Source: Guadua angustifolia (lineage: Eukaryota; Streptophyta; Magnoliopsida; Poales; Poaceae). From it: a stretch of DNA of 64,000 bases. The notes under the pieces were generated by a model, which was not told the origin of the DNA, ran no database searches, and worked only from the letters and a program-made list of their open reading frames with translations. The stretch is from contig CM070511.1 of NCBI GenBank assembly GCA_036346375.1, forward strand, positions 2,604,001 to 2,668,000, given 5' to 3'. This document shows positions 11,100-23,769 of this stretch, in pieces. Position 1 is the stretch's first letter, and each line of letters starts with the position of its first letter. A program made the position numbers and the translations under genes.

Positions 11100-12288
11100 C
11101 GTCACTACCGGTACCCATATAGTCAAGGACTCTTCTGAGGTGGACCGCCCTTCGCCCTCGATAATCATGTTATGTAATACGATGCATGCAGTCATAATGT
11201 ACCAGTGTCGCTCGATCCCAAAGAACGCATCGACCTCGATAATGGCAAACCCGCTTGCAAAGACTCAAAAGCTCTTCCACATCCTTCCTCGCGCGCTTGC
11301 ATTGTGGAGTAGTGGATCCGCTTGTTTCCATCGGGCAGCAATGGCTCACGAAGGTCGCCCACTCAGGTATATCCTCGTCGGGCGAGGTAGTATCCCATGT
11401 TGTATCGGTTTCCGCTCACGAGTACGTGACCTCCGGAGTTGATGAATCGTTATCCTCGAAAATATATTAGAACGATGTAGCACGTTAATATCGTTCGCTA
11501 CCAGCATCCCAAAGAAGGCGTGCATATCCACTGTGTCGCACGGCCACCGCCTAGGACTATGGAGGGCTTCGGGCATGCCCCGTGAAGGCCCCCCGCCATG
11601 CCTTAGGCGCCTCCAAGTCCAAAGGCATACAATCGATGCTACCAAGCATCCAGTGAAACCTCTCCGCCCCCAACTTGCAAGAGTCTAGCCGTGTCACCAT
11701 GCGTCGCTTTAACGGAGGTATTGTTTCGCCGAACACCTCCACCACGCCTGCATTTAACTTCTTCAAAGCTAGGAGCGCAAAGATTTCCCCAATCCGCAGT
11801 ACTCATCCACACCGTCACCGACGCCAGACGCCACCTCCGGATAGCGGCCGCTATCTTCAAGAGGGTGCAAGCTAAGCTTCCTGTGGCATCTCTGTCTGCA
11901 AGAACCAATCGTCGTGGCCCTCGACGCTTTTGGCTATGCGGTAAACAGGATCGGCCATCCTAAACCTCGCGTGAATACAATATCTTACAAATTAAAGAAC
12001 AACACACATGGCCTATTGATCGTTCATTTTCATGACATGTTCGGTTTTGAGTACCTCCGTTGAACAATGTGCCCATACACGGGAGTCATGGTAATCAAGA
12101 TAGAGCCTAGCCGCCTTCACTTCTGTGACCTCGTTCAGAATCAAGATGCCCCGAACCGACCCCCTTCGACGGATTCTCGATTCCGCCCTTCCTCCTCTCT
12201 CTACGCCGCAGCCTATCATAAGGAGAACCTCGTCGTCATCACTTGACGACGAAAGGTAGTCAGGACTCAATGGATTGTAAGAACTCAT
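11100..12288 (-). pseudogene. PIF/Harbinger transposase relic (plant transposon protein type)
   Basis: Reading leftwards from an ATG at about 12,288, the N-terminus is SSSSDDDE-rich (near 12,250), followed by a DVNE-like linker. Further on are GDDWFLQ-type words and then WMLGSIDCM...APKAWRGAFTGH (about 11,590-11,670), the region of the first catalytic Asp in this family. DMHAFFGMLVANDINVLHRS follows (about 11,470-11,530), where the family has the conserved WHAFFGM...NDINVL signature. Frames change several times and stops interrupt it, so it is not functional. Confidence 0.7.
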
Positions 12289-12531
12289 GGTTAGACTGTC
12301 TGGGTGAGTTCTTGATAGTGGCAATGGGGTTTGAGTGAGGAACATGAAGACTACAACCTCTCATTATATAGAATTGTCAGATGGGATGAGAGAGGATGAG
12401 GAAAGTTAGGTATTTTTGGGAAGGGAAGGGAATGGGGAAAGGAATCATTGCAGTTGCTTTGCCGAAGGAATGAAAATCGAAGGAATCCTTCTGTGGCCGA
12501 AGGAATGAGGGAAGGAAACGCTTGGAGACAG

Positions 12532-13986
12532 TCTAAAGCACCAAAGCCACCTCGACCTGACACTCACTAGCTCTCTCTAACCCTCTCACTCACTCACTGT
12601 CTCAAGCACTCCATGTAACATCACAAAATTTATCTTAAAATATTATTTTATTATTATTTATGCATTTGTGATTTATATGAATTTATTGGATTTTTCTAGA
12701 ATTTATATTAAATTAAGTGTATTGATCTTTTGTGAAAACTAATTATTTATAGATAAAATTAATAAAAATTGTGGCTAAAAATATTTTATTTGAGTTCCAA
12801 ATGTCTCGAGATATTTTTGAGAATTTTTATGATATTTTTATTGCCTTAAACAAATTATTTCATTTTTGAGAATTATTTTAAATCAAAAGGCGACAATAAA
12901 TAGATTTGAACAGTATTGGGCCAAGCCCATATACTGTGCATGCGTCGGCATGTTCTCTAGAAGCAACAACGTCAGCTGTTGAATGTCGATCTAGCGGTGG
13001 AGATTGGATAATGAGATTAGAAACCCTAAGGAGTTGTGATCGTTGGATCGGATCTGGACATCGAGATTGAATCATGTGAAATCTGGACTTGATTAAATCG
13101 CAGCCGTTGGATGATTTTGAGCGGGTTGGATTAGAACACAGACGGGAGATCGTCGCCACTCATCAAGACGCGTGGAGGGCTCATGGTCTTCATCTCTGAG
13201 ACAAGCGCGGAGCAGGGGCGTTGTGTCGACCATGGACTCACCTCCGATTCCGTATGCTTGGTGGACTAATAGCGCTATATAAGGGAGCATTGGCTGCGCT
13301 AGAACCCTAATGATCGAAGCCCAAACATAATCGCTAGCAGCGCGTCACCGTTTCGTCTGATTTCGCGAAGATCGCCGTGCGCCATTGTAAGGGAAAAGTC
13401 GCCGATTCGTTGCCGTTCATGGGAGATCAAGCTTGGGACCAGTGCCGCTCGCTTTGCCTCGTTGAAGAGCATCCCATGCACACATTAATCTCGTAGGAAT
13501 GTCACCAGAGCGATCATTCATCGTGCCCCCTAGAGTCGCCGCTATTCATCTCGTCACCGCCGGCGATTTAGAGCATCAGGTAAAGTATGGATAACGTCAG
13601 AAGAATTGCGAAGTTACGCTCTTCAAGTTGCTACCCTTGCTGGCGACCGCCGTCGACCCTAGGGCCATGAGCTCCACCGGCTTACATGGACACATTGCGG
13701 AGATGACATGTGTGCCGACGTGGCAGTTAGATCAGCTCAGAATCAATGTGGCACAAGCGTGACGAGTCGTGACACAGGACCCACTCATCAGAGAGTCAGA
13801 ACCGCATAGATAAGGTTCACCGTTGACCGATGAGATTCATGGACTAAGTCCATGAACCGAGGGATGCGTGTCGCAATCTGGTTGGCTCGGGTCTGTGGTG
13901 ACATCACAGTTACGCAATAAAGTGATTTTTCTATTTAAAAATAATTTGGTGATTTATTTGTTTTTTCAATTTTTCTATTTTTGGAT
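12532..13986 (+). repeat. direct repeat 2 (flank plus start of LTR A)
   Basis: Second copy of the repeat at 5,972-7,391. Its first 82 bp are the left flank of LTR A; the rest is the 5' part of that LTR. Confidence 0.85.
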
Positions 13987-15768
13987 TTTTGAATCTTTCA
14001 CGAGCCCGTTCTCCCTCATACGAGCTCCAATTGAGATGATTCAAATTTCTACAAATTTGTAAAATTGATATTTATTTAATGGTATATTTTATTTGATTTT
14101 TGGAGTTTATTTGCTCTCTATTTTTATGTTTATTTGGTTTTCTCTCTCGTTTCACGTAGACGTTGAGTTATGCGACACATCAGTGGAGGATCCATTGACC
14201 CAAGAGCACATTCTAGAGCAAAACCATGACCTTTACCAAGGCACGTTGTGCTTTAATTATGTTGAACCTATATTTATAAAATTGCTATATTGTTTTACCT
14301 TATTACATATTATCTCACGTGTACAATTATTTTAATTAAATTGAGACTTAGTTAATCTACCTTTTGATTTATACCCTACCTTGTCATTTGTATACCATGA
14401 TCTATTGTCACCTTAGATTGGTTCACTATAATGGTTAATACTAAAATCAACATGGATTGGTTAGATCGTTTTAGTATACTTAGCTATGCCACGTCATCAC
14501 ATGTATTTAATTCATTAAAGTTTAATATTGACTAATGAAATATGGATCATGATTTTGAACTTGTGTGTCAAGTGTTGTCACACGATGAGATTGAGTTGTT
14601 GTGGTAAGGGATGTCATGCAACGATGTTGAATTGTTGATGACATGTGGTGCTTGGTAATCAACTGGGGTGGTAATCATTTAGATTGGGGCAAGGGACAGT
14701 GTGCCAAGGTGAGCTGATGGGCAGAGGGTATGTGAAAGTCTTGCCCTAGTCACTATAAGAACTTAACCTTGCAAGTCAAATTTGAGTCAATCATGCAACC
14801 ACATGTCTGGTATAGGATAGCCTAGCTGACTAATTTGTAATGTCTTAGCTTTAGTACTGCTAGTGGTGGTGTGGGTCCCAGGTTCACAGATAAACTCACA
14901 TGACACAAGAGGGGGGCTCTAGATGTGGTAACTAGTCCCACCAATATTGAAATCTCAGCAGGTAGTACTAGATTAAGGTGGGATATTGTAAAGGCTTTGT
15001 TATAATCACTCATTTGTTTGTTGAATTGGTTGTATCATGTGTGTAAAGTGCATAACCTCTGTAGAGTGTAAATTTATTTAGATAGCTGTGCTCGCAGTAT
15101 TGAGCATAACTCAGAAATTACAATCAAGGGTTAGATTTTTACAAAACAAAACTTGAGATGGATAGCAAGTTGCCATGAGAGGTTGGAAACTTGACTTAGG
15201 ATTGGAAAACTTAATTTACTCGAGAAAAGTTGAAATCACTATTTAGTGTTATTTGTTTTATTGTCTTTATAATCTATTTATTGTAATTGTTCATAAATGT
15301 TGCCTATTGCAAAATAGCCATGATAGCCTTTTCCTTTGGAATAAGTCTTGCGTATAGTTATATAGAATTGAATTCTGTGCATAACTTATTGAGTGCTTTC
15401 AAATACTCACCCTTACCAACAACCACAATAAACAGTTGATGAGTCTGCCCCTGTCTTGGAGGAGTACTAGGAGGACACGAGTAATTAGAGTCCGAGCCTC
15501 GTTAGTTGCCGGTGGTAAACTGAGGGGTCATCTATATCTTCTATTTTTCGTTGTATTTGTCTTATTTTTTATTTAAAGTCTAGCCCTGCGTGGCTTAATC
15601 ATGTAAGTTAGTCATAAGATCATACACTTAATTATATTCAATAAATAGAGTCTTTATATTATTATCGTTGTGTATAATGTGATATTTACCAATGTTGAGC
15701 TATGTGCACTAGCGTGATCTAGGACTAGTGCCTACCAGGGTCCGAATTGGTAAATTCGGGTCCTGACA
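12614..15768 (+). repeat. LTR A, solo LTR of the TGTAACATC family
   Basis: It starts TGTAACATCAC and ends GGTCCTGACA (TG...CA), 3,155 bp. The flanking 5-mers are CTCCA (left) and CTCCC (right), a near-perfect target duplication, and no internal retroelement region adjoins it, so it is read as a solo LTR. It contains a TATA-like CTATATAAGGG (about 13,275) and AATAAA (about 13,916). It is homologous along its length to LTR B. The right flank is the hAT transposase relic. Confidence 0.8.
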
Positions 15769-16366
15769 CTCCCCCATTCGCTTTGGTGTAGACCTGGCTA
15801 AATTCGATGCTAATCTAGGTGAGTTCGGTGAGGAAGAAGCTATTCTTGGTGAGATTCATTGAGATCTACAACCATAAGAATCTACACGCGCATATGAGGA
15901 AACACATAGAGTTGGTAAGGCCAAATATCACACGGTTTGGCACGATCTTCATTTTCTTGGATAGCTTCAGAGAAAAGGAGAAGTTCAAGCAGTGGATAAC
16001 ACCATCTAGACTAGACTGGTAGCAAGTGGGCTGGGATTGAGGAGGATAAGTTCGCATACGACCACCTCATCGACAAGGGTTGGTAGTACCTTTTGGAGTG
16101 GTGCATGAACATCGTCGAGCCCATGTACTAGCTATTGAGGTTCACGAATCAAGATAAGTTGCCAATGATCAGTGGTGTCATGCTGTAGTACGCTTTATGT
16201 AGCTGAGTACAAGCATCTCAAGCAACAGTGCGGTGACCAGTACAAGCCATTCCTTAAAACTGTGGAAAAGAGGATGAACGACATAAAGAATTGCACCTTC
16301 ATTTCAGTAGGTTCAGAAAATTCATATTTTTCAAACGACCTTACTGTGTTCGTTTACGTTGTGCTA
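15769..16366 (+). pseudogene. hAT transposase relic, 5' part (DUF659-type)
   Basis: Frames interrupted by stops encode HMRKHIELVRPNITRFGTIF followed by an FLDSFREKEKFKQW block (about 15,888-15,990). This matches the core of DUF659-type hAT transposases, where the family reads (E/L)xRPGxTRFATxFIxLxSL. Words like the YLLEWCMNIVEPMY block (about 16,090-16,130) and AEYKHLKQQCGDQYKPFLKT follow. The coding region is cut at 16,366 by LTR B and resumes at 19,726. The BED zinc finger is not seen. Confidence 0.7.
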
Positions 16367-19300
16367 TGTAACATCCCAAAATTTGCCTTTAATATTATCT
16401 TATTGTTATTTGTGTATCTTGTGATTTTTCTAAATTTACTGGATTTTTCTGAAATTTATTTGAATTTATTTTAAATTATATATTTTGGCCTTTTGTGAAA
16501 ACTAATTAAATATATATAAAGTTAATATAAAGTTTGGCTAAAAATATTTCATTTAAGTTCAGAATGTCTCAAAGTATTTATGGGAATTTTCTTGGATTTT
16601 CTAGATATTTTTATTGCCTAAAATAAATTAAACTATTTTCTAGAATTAATTTTAATGGAAAAATCAGCGAAAATTCGAGTACCCAGTGTTGGGCTAGGGC
16701 CCAACACTATGCGCATGCGGCCCATCCCCGTGAAGCCCAATCGCTTGCACCATTGGCCCATTAGCCCAGAAGCTACCGCGACGACCGTAGGATCTTCATC
16801 GAAGGGTCAAGATCAAGCTACGTCTAGGATAACATTTCAACCGTCGGATTGGGAATAGGCAGACATCATTTGAGGATGAGGTTTCCTATTAAGGTTAGCA
16901 CTGTGGACCGTCGGATTTGGATCAAGTGATCACAATTGATCAGTACTGGTTCGGAATTCTGCTGAATCTTGGTTGTTGGAAAGTTGCGCGTGCGGTTAGG
17001 ATTCGATCACCCGATGAGATCGTGGCCGTTGGGGCTGACACGTGGACGGCGCCGCTTCATCATCTTCGTGTGACCGTACTAGACTCTAGTTTGAGTTCAT
17101 CTCCACACTGCCAAGATTTCCGTAACCGATTTGAGTAGATCTCGGGTGATTGAGGCTATAAAAGGAGTGCATCAGCATCGCCGAATCATGAGCAATCAAA
17201 GCCCTAACCTCTCCTAGCGAAAGACATCGTCGTTCTGCCACAATCAAAGACTTTCCGCCAAGCCCCACCGTAAGGAAAAACCATCGATTCATCGCCGTCC
17301 CAATGAGTTCAGGCCTAGGATAGGTTCCAATTGCTTCGCCTTGTTGAGTAGCATTCCATGCGCATGCTATTCTCGTCGGAACATCGTTGGAGCAGTGCTG
17401 CAAGAGAAACGTGGAATCACTATCGTTTACCTCATCGCCACTGTCGTTCTAGAGCCCCAGAGACCAAGGTATGGGTGTCATCGAGTGCGCGAGGTCAAGA
17501 TCTCTCTGGTGGTGCTCGTCGTTCTCGCCGCCGGGGACCCTAGGCCTGTGTGCTCCGCCGGCTTACGTGGCCTTACCCCAATGTCGACACGTGGAGGCAC
17601 GTAGTCTATAATGTGTGTGCCATGTCAACATCTCGGATGAGGTGTCTGCTTGGTCAGCGCTTGCGTGTGAAGTCCAGTCAGCCTCGTCGGTCCCCCATGT
17701 CAGAGAAACCAAACCGTGTGGACCGGGTCCACCGTGAACCCGATGAGGTTCACGGACTAAGTTCATGAACCGAGGAACATGTGTCATTCTCTAGTTGGCT
17801 AGTTTGGTGCTGATGTCACGCTGACGCAATAAAGCGAATTTCCTTTATAAAAACAATTCGGACTATTATTTGATTTTCAATTTTTTGATTTTTATAATTT
17901 TTGAATCTTTCGAGAGCCCGTTCTCCCTCATACGAACTCCAATTGAGGTGATTCAAATTTCTAAAAATTTGTAAAATTGAGATCTATCTAATGGTGGAGT
18001 TTATTTGATTTTTGAAGTTCATGTGATCTCTATTTTGGGTATTTATTTGCTTTTCTCTCTCGATTCACGTAGACGTTGAATTGTGTGACGTTTTGGAGGA
18101 AGATTTGGTAGCTCAAGATCAACTTCTAGAATAAGACCAGGACCTTTGCCAAGGCAAGTTGTGCTTTGATCATGTTGAACCCATGTTTATAAAGTTGCTA
18201 TTTTGTTTTACAAATATTGCATGCTATTTCATGCGTATAAATACTTTCAATCTAATTTGGGCTTAGCTATTGTAACCTTTTGATCTATACCCTACCTTGT
18301 CATTTATATGCCATGATCTATTGTCACCCTAGATTGGTTCACTATAGTTGGTTAATACTAAAATCAACATGGGATGGTTAGAATGATTTAGTACGCTTAG
18401 CCATGCCACGTCATCACATGTGCTTGAACCGTTGATAATTAATCTTGACTAATAGAATATGGAACAATATTATGAACTTGTGTGTCATGTGTGGTCATAC
18501 AATGAGATTGAGTTGTTGTGGCAAGGGAGGTCACGCAATGATGTTGACTTGTAGATAGCACGTGGTGCTTGGTAATCAACTGGGTTGGTAATCACTTAGA
18601 TCGAAGCAAGTGGTAGGAGTAAGTGTGCCAAGGTGGGCTCGATAGGCAGAGGGTATGTGGAAGGCTTGCTTTGATTACCCTAAGGACTTAACCTGGCATG
18701 CCTTTGACCTGAGCCAATCATGCAACCACATGTCTGTTATGGGACAGCCTAGCTGATTAAGTTGTAATGTCTTAGCTTTGGTACTATCAAGGGCGGTGTG
18801 AGTCTTGAGTTATGGATCAACTCACATGGTGCAAGAGGGGGCTCTGGGTGTGGTAACTAGACCCACCAGTGTTAGAACCTTAGCGGGTAGTACTAGGTTA
18901 AACCAGAGCATTGTAAAGGCTTTGCCATGATCTCTTCGCCGACACACCAAAGGAAGTATGTTAATTGCATGGCAACAAGAGACGATCATGTCATGTGGGT
19001 AAAGTGCATAACCTCTGTAGAGTGTAAATCTATTCGGATAGCTGTACTCGTGGTATTAAACATAGCTCGGGAATTACAGTCAAGGGTTAGTTAACACAAT
19101 AGAAAACTGAATGGGATGGCAGGTTGCCATATGGAAGGATGAACTTGACTTAGGATTGAAAACTTGGTTTACCTGAGAAATGCTGAAATTATTATTTATT
19201 GTTATTTGTTTTATAGTCTTTTCAATCTATTTATCGTATTTGTTTATAAATGCTGCTTTACTGCAAAATAGCCATTATTAGCCATTCCTTTGGAATAAGC

Positions 19301-19720
19301 CTCGCATATAGTTATGTTAGAATTGCATTCTGTGCACAACTTGTTGAGTGCTTTAAGTACTCACCCTTACCTACAACAACATCACTAGTTGAGGAGTCTA
19401 CATCGGTGCTGAAGGAGAAGAAACATGAAGAGACGATTGTGTAGGGTGCGAGCCTTGTCTGTTGCCTGTGGTATACTGAAGGGTTATCTGCGTCTTCATT
19501 CCACTACAGTTTAATTTGTTGTTCAGCCTTATGAGGCATTGTTATGTAAGTTGATCATAAGGTCACACAACTGATAATATTCAATATATGATGTCCTTTA
19601 TCTTATTTTCGCTGTGTATGATTGTGATATTTACTAATGTTGAGACTGTGTGCACTAGCGTGATTCTGGACTAGTGCAGTATATACAGAGGGTCCGGATT
19701 TGTATATTTAGGTCCCGACA
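16367..19720 (+). mobile_element. LTR B, solo LTR inserted in the hAT gene
   Basis: It starts TGTAACATCCC and ends GGTCCCGACA, 3,354 bp. It is flanked by a perfect 5 bp target duplication TGCTA (16,362-16,366 and 19,721-19,725). Both sides encode parts of the same hAT transposase, and there is no gag/pol, so this is a solo LTR left by recombination between two LTRs. It has a TATA-like GGCTATAAAAGG (about 17,154) and AATAAA (about 17,828). Open frames inside are non-coding. Confidence 0.93.
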
Positions 19721-20500
19721 TGCTAACTCTAAAATATGTTAGGCATTGCAGCCCCAGTGTTGAACCCACAATCTCACTACAAGTACAACATTTATAGGAC
19801 TTCGTTGTTCATGGGGCACCTCTCCACTACCATGGGCATTTTAGCTAACGAGGACGGTAGCGTGATGCAGATCTTAAGGGAAGCTGACATTTACCGTCTT
19901 ATATTGGGACAGTTCCCCACCCAGCTTGAGGAGAGCAATACCATCAATCCCCATATGTTGACTGGTACGTTACTAATTTTAGATAATGTTCATTATGTTT
20001 CATGTGGGTGGAGCACTAATAATTTAATGTTGTTGTCTGCACTGACTGAGGTATTTATTTTAGTCTTGTCTATAGCACAATAGTGGATGGCGTTTGGGAA
20101 TGAGACACCGGCGTGGTAGAAGTATGCTATGAAGTTGGTACCACAATGTGCATCGTCGAGCGATTGCGAGCGAAATTGGAGCATATTTTCCTTAGTGTAC
20201 ACGCAGTTAAGAAACCGATTAAGTTACACAAAGCTCTAGCAGCTCGTGTTCGTCCACTACAATCTTTGACTTCATCTAAGGGACTACGAATCTACTCACC
20301 AGGGGTAGGACGTTGACCTATTAGATCACCTCAATGAGGATACAATGCATTCGAGTAGGGACCCGATTGTAAACTGGTTCAATTTGTCCATGTCTAGGGA
20401 CGAGGACATTGTGCATGACCCATCCCTCTCGACAAGATTTGTGGTTGACAACATCCCACCACAAGAGCTCAACAAGGCCACAACTAATGTGTAATTATGT
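19721..20500 (+). pseudogene. hAT transposase relic, 3' part with dimerisation domain
   Basis: After LTR B the frame resumes with a VLNPQSHYKYN block, and TSLFMGHLSTTMG follows. An intron is plausible from the GTACGT at about 19,965 to about 20,083. The hAT C-terminal dimerisation signature follows: CERNWSIFSLVYTQLRNRLSY (about 20,166-20,230), then QLVFVHYNL. A TAG after ETPAW and others show decay. A spacer of acidic/low-complexity sequence follows. Confidence 0.75.
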
Positions 20501-20559
20501 TTTGTTCTACTTGGTTATCATATATGTGCTGCATCTCACAAAGGTGTTAATATTATTTC

Positions 20560-21410
20560 GAATTGACCATTGGTGGGAAGAGCCTCCCAGCTTGGCTGAG
20601 TTCTCAATTGACAACACTCACAAAGGAAAGAGGAAGTGTGACACCGACGACGATGAGGAGGACAGGCTAGCACATGTTTTAAGTGGGTTGGTGAAGTTAT
20701 TGGCTAGCCCGTGTGGCAAAGGAAAAGAAAAGGCTCAAAGCGATGACGAGCCTGATATGGACAATGACAACAAAACGGAGACACCCCGGGAAGGTGTAGT
20801 TCGAGCAGTCCGCCGGTAGCAGCTCGATGACAGACTCTAGAGGTAATGATGACCGCTACTCCCTACGACCACGTACACAACCACAAACAGCGGGAGGATC
20901 ACAACAGGGAGGAAATGCCTCGAGGAAGGGTTCACAGAGACAGACTCGTAGTACGGTGAAGGGCACAACTAGTGATGAGAGTGCGCTACAGGCAGGACAA
21001 CCCCAAGATGACATGGGCTCATAGTCTAGCAGCGAGTCTTCAAGCCATTGGGGCTCCCCCAGTGAGCAGCCTGGTTACCCTGTGTTAGGGTACGCTCGAT
21101 GACCTACGGAGGGGATCAGGGTGGGTATAGTCACTACCAGAGTCAGGACGGATCGAGCATGTCGTTGTTGTTCGACTACACTAATCCCTACGCCAATCCG
21201 TATACATGACATATGCTTGTCAGGTACCTGCAACATTCGGAGAATCATTCGGCCTGGATGGTGCATTACGAACACTAGAAATCTGTCTGGCTACCACGGG
21301 ACCTAAACTGGGATGAGTATGAGCAAGCACACAAGAGAAAGCTTGGCGAGATTATTGTCGATGACGCAGTGATGGAGGTTGCACCATACACATACCACTA
21401 CTCATAGGTA
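20560..21410 (+). pseudogene. C-terminal extension or downstream part of the hAT gene
   Basis: Open frames encode WWEEPPSLAEF, a D/E/K-rich stretch (about 20,620-20,810) and Ser/Gln/Gly/Thr-rich low-complexity protein (20,827-21,024), then WDEYEQAHKRKLGE (about 21,310-21,350). Low-complexity C-terminal extensions are common after the hAT dimerisation domain. Assignment to the same gene rests on position and strand only. Confidence 0.45.
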
Positions 21411-21439
21411 CGTTAATGCATAGTTGTTCATACTTTGCA

Positions 21440-21590
21440 TGCTCATACTCATTCTTTAATTATATCTCTTCTTACAATACATGTTCATACTCATTCTTTA
21501 ATTATGCATCTTTTTACAATACATGTTCATATTCCTTTAATTATGTTTTACATCTTCTTGCAATACATATTCTTACTCCTTTAATTATAC
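21440..21590 (+). repeat. tandem repeat, about 43 bp x 4
   Basis: TCATACTCATTCTTTAATTAT and variants recur at about 21,443, 21,485, 21,528 and 21,571. The array is followed by a TTGCAG acceptor-like site at 21,594-21,599. Confidence 0.8.
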
Positions 21591-21889
21591 ATGTTGCAGG
21601 TGGCTCGGGCCGACTGGTGGGTTAATGCATCATCTATGCTTTGACAGGCATTTCTCTCATTTATTAAGTTTGAAACAATTGTGATAAATGAAATATGATG
21701 GATCAAATGCATCGCGTGATTTCAAAGTTGTAATGGATTTTCAAAGGTGTTTTATGTATTGTGAATAGTCTGGTAACGGGGTGGACGCATCAACATGATA
21801 TTGGTGAATGTGAATGCCATCTATGTTGATTTTATTTCATATTTATCATTTGTGATTACAATATATATTGGTTGTTGATAAATGTAATT

Positions 21890-22206
21890 GCTAGAATCGG
21901 AAAATCAGTCAAAATGCTACTAAAACTTCTAAATTTAGGGTTTTTTATATGCAAATACTTAATATTTTGCATTAAAACTTATAGAAAGTTAGATAAATGC
22001 TTGCATGATTTTTTTTATATTTTTTCCTAATTTTTTTAGTCTTAGAAGACCATTTCATAGGGGTTCCAAAATTGTTGAAATTTCAATCCATTTTGCTGAA
22101 GCCGATATTTCGATTTTCCCGCCAACAAAATTGTCTGATTTCAATTTAATTTTTGAATTTCGGTCCTCTCCGAGATGCTGTCTGAAAACGAAAATTTAAA
22201 GCTTTG
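21890..22206. repeat. fragment of the GGTTCAAAATCTC dispersed repeat family (right end)
   Basis: It ends with CTGAAAACGAAAATTTAAAGC and carries AAATTTCAATCC and CGATATTTCGATTTTC words, resembling the right ends at about 28,012 and about 61,955. Confidence 0.5.
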
Positions 22207-22715
22207 GTACCCACTGACATAATCGCGGACTGTCACTTGGATGTTGTATACTTCAAATCATTTTGATCATACTTCTGTTCTAATCCTAGCACGCACTGGC
22301 TTAATTTTGGCAGGATCTACTTTGCAAGATGGCAGCGTTCTGATAAAGCTATGATTAGACAGTGGCACAGCTAGATTGATTGATTAGTTACTACTATCAG
22401 TTACTTGCTTTCTAGAGTGGATCAGCCAGTGTTCAGTGACAGTGTACCGCCTGCCATGCATATTATCGGTACGATTAGCAAAACAGTGGCATGTACTAGC
22501 ACTACAGTACTTATCAATTAAACTGGTGTTACTTAATTTAATGTAATAATGTTGATTATTACAGGTCCGTGAACAAGCACAGCACGTCAGTAGTGCCGGT
22601 CCAACCAGAAGAGCACACCTAAAAACCTAACCCACGGTACTGAACGCCAAGTCAAGCTTACCGTTGATTATTCCGCTGCATGTTTCAATCGCAGTACATG
22701 TACATTGTCTAACCC
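22207..22715. other. no recognised gene
   Basis: Intergenic sequence. Only a short GTAGTGCCGGT word at about 22,590 recalls CACTA ends, too little to call. Confidence 0.4.
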
Positions 22716-22932
22716 TAGTTTTACATTCTCTAAAAACTAATTTTATATTATAGCCATAGAGAAACTGATTCTCTAAAATCTGAAATTCATAAATATATAT
22801 GAAGTGGATTATGAATTCTAGTATGCATGAGTGAGCTGAATTATACGAATCGAATTCTAAAATCGAATTGTTTGTTTTTTATTCTACCTTTAGAACTAGA
22901 ATCCAGAATCAAAAACAAAAACTAATAGACCC
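22716..22932. mobile_element. MITE-like repeat shared with 56,150-56,378
   Basis: It shares ATAGAGAAACTGATTCTC, ATGAAGTGGATT and TCGAATTGTTTGTTTTTTATT in the same order with 56,150-56,378. The ends are not sharp in this copy. Confidence 0.55.
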
Positions 22933-22935
22933 TTA

Positions 22936-23379
22936 GGGCCTATTTGGGAGAGCTCCACTCCAAAAAAATCAGCTCCACTTCACTAACTTCACCATAGAGT
23001 AGCTCCACCATAAAGTTGAAGTAGGATAGGGAGGTGTTTGGTTTGCAAATTAGATCCAGTTCCAAAAATAGATGGTTTTGGTGTGGATACCCATTTATGC
23101 CCTTGGATGTTGAACCAATGGTAAAGGTGGGTAATTACCTAAGAATTTCCTCATGTGTGTAACCAGTGGCAAATGTGGGTAATTACCTAGGAATTTCACG
23201 AGTGGGTACTAAACGGTGTTTCTTAGAGTACCCCTCGAGGAGCTCCACAAAAACCATGGAGCAGCCTCCTAGATTCGCATTTTTTTCTGGAGCCGAAATT
23301 TTGTGAAATTAGGGTGTTTAGCTATATGAATTTAGAGTGAAGCTGAAAATTAAAGAGTAGAACTTTCTCAAACACCCTC
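22936..23379. mobile_element. Tourist/PIF-like MITE, TSD TTA
   Basis: 444 bp between TTA direct duplications (22,933-22,935 and 23,380-23,382). Termini are GGGCCTATTTGGGAGAG at left and, reverse-complemented, GAGGGTGTTTGAGAAAG at right. The 3 bp TTA target and GGG(T/C)xTxTTTG terminus fit the PIF/Harbinger-derived class. Confidence 0.8.
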
Positions 23380-23769
23380 TTAGTATCTTATCTTATGCTT
23401 TAATTAGTGTGCGGGAACCAAGAAATGATGTTGTTGCCATCCTTTTCTTCAGTTACAAAGCTCAGGAAAACAACAACTCCGTGGCCAGTAAGCAAGTTTA
23501 TTTTCAAGGGTAGAGAAATACTACATTGATATAGTAAGAATTTTATTAGTTGGCCAGTGACCAGATGGCACGCATATCCATTGCACCATAGATGCTAGAT
23601 GCTATGGTTAATTTCCTAGTACTACTCGAGTCTAGTCGAATCACTATTCGCGAAAAAAAAAGTCCAGTCTAATCACTGTGGCTCTGTGAGTGTGAGATCC
23701 CATGGCCGAAAGCAGGTTTGAAATTTTGTTCTCGATTTGCATTTGCATCCAGAGGTCGGCGAAATCTAA

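Larger units (their letters stand above)
7392..12531. mobile_element. PIF/Harbinger-like segment with two decayed genes
   Basis: This 5.1 kb segment lies between the two direct repeats. It carries an ORF1-type protein gene (+) and a plant Harbinger transposase (-), the normal two-gene content of PIF/Harbinger elements, here convergent. The ends show a weak inverted resemblance (TCCAAGTTGCTTCTTCCC at 7,391 versus the reverse complement of 12,495-12,530, TCCAAGCGTTTCCTTCCC), but no clean 3 bp TWA duplication was found. Element boundaries are therefore provisional. Confidence 0.6.

Noticed and set aside
16172..16474. 100-codon plus-strand frame
   Set aside because: It runs from the hAT relic across the LTR B boundary at 16,367; the second half is LTR sequence.
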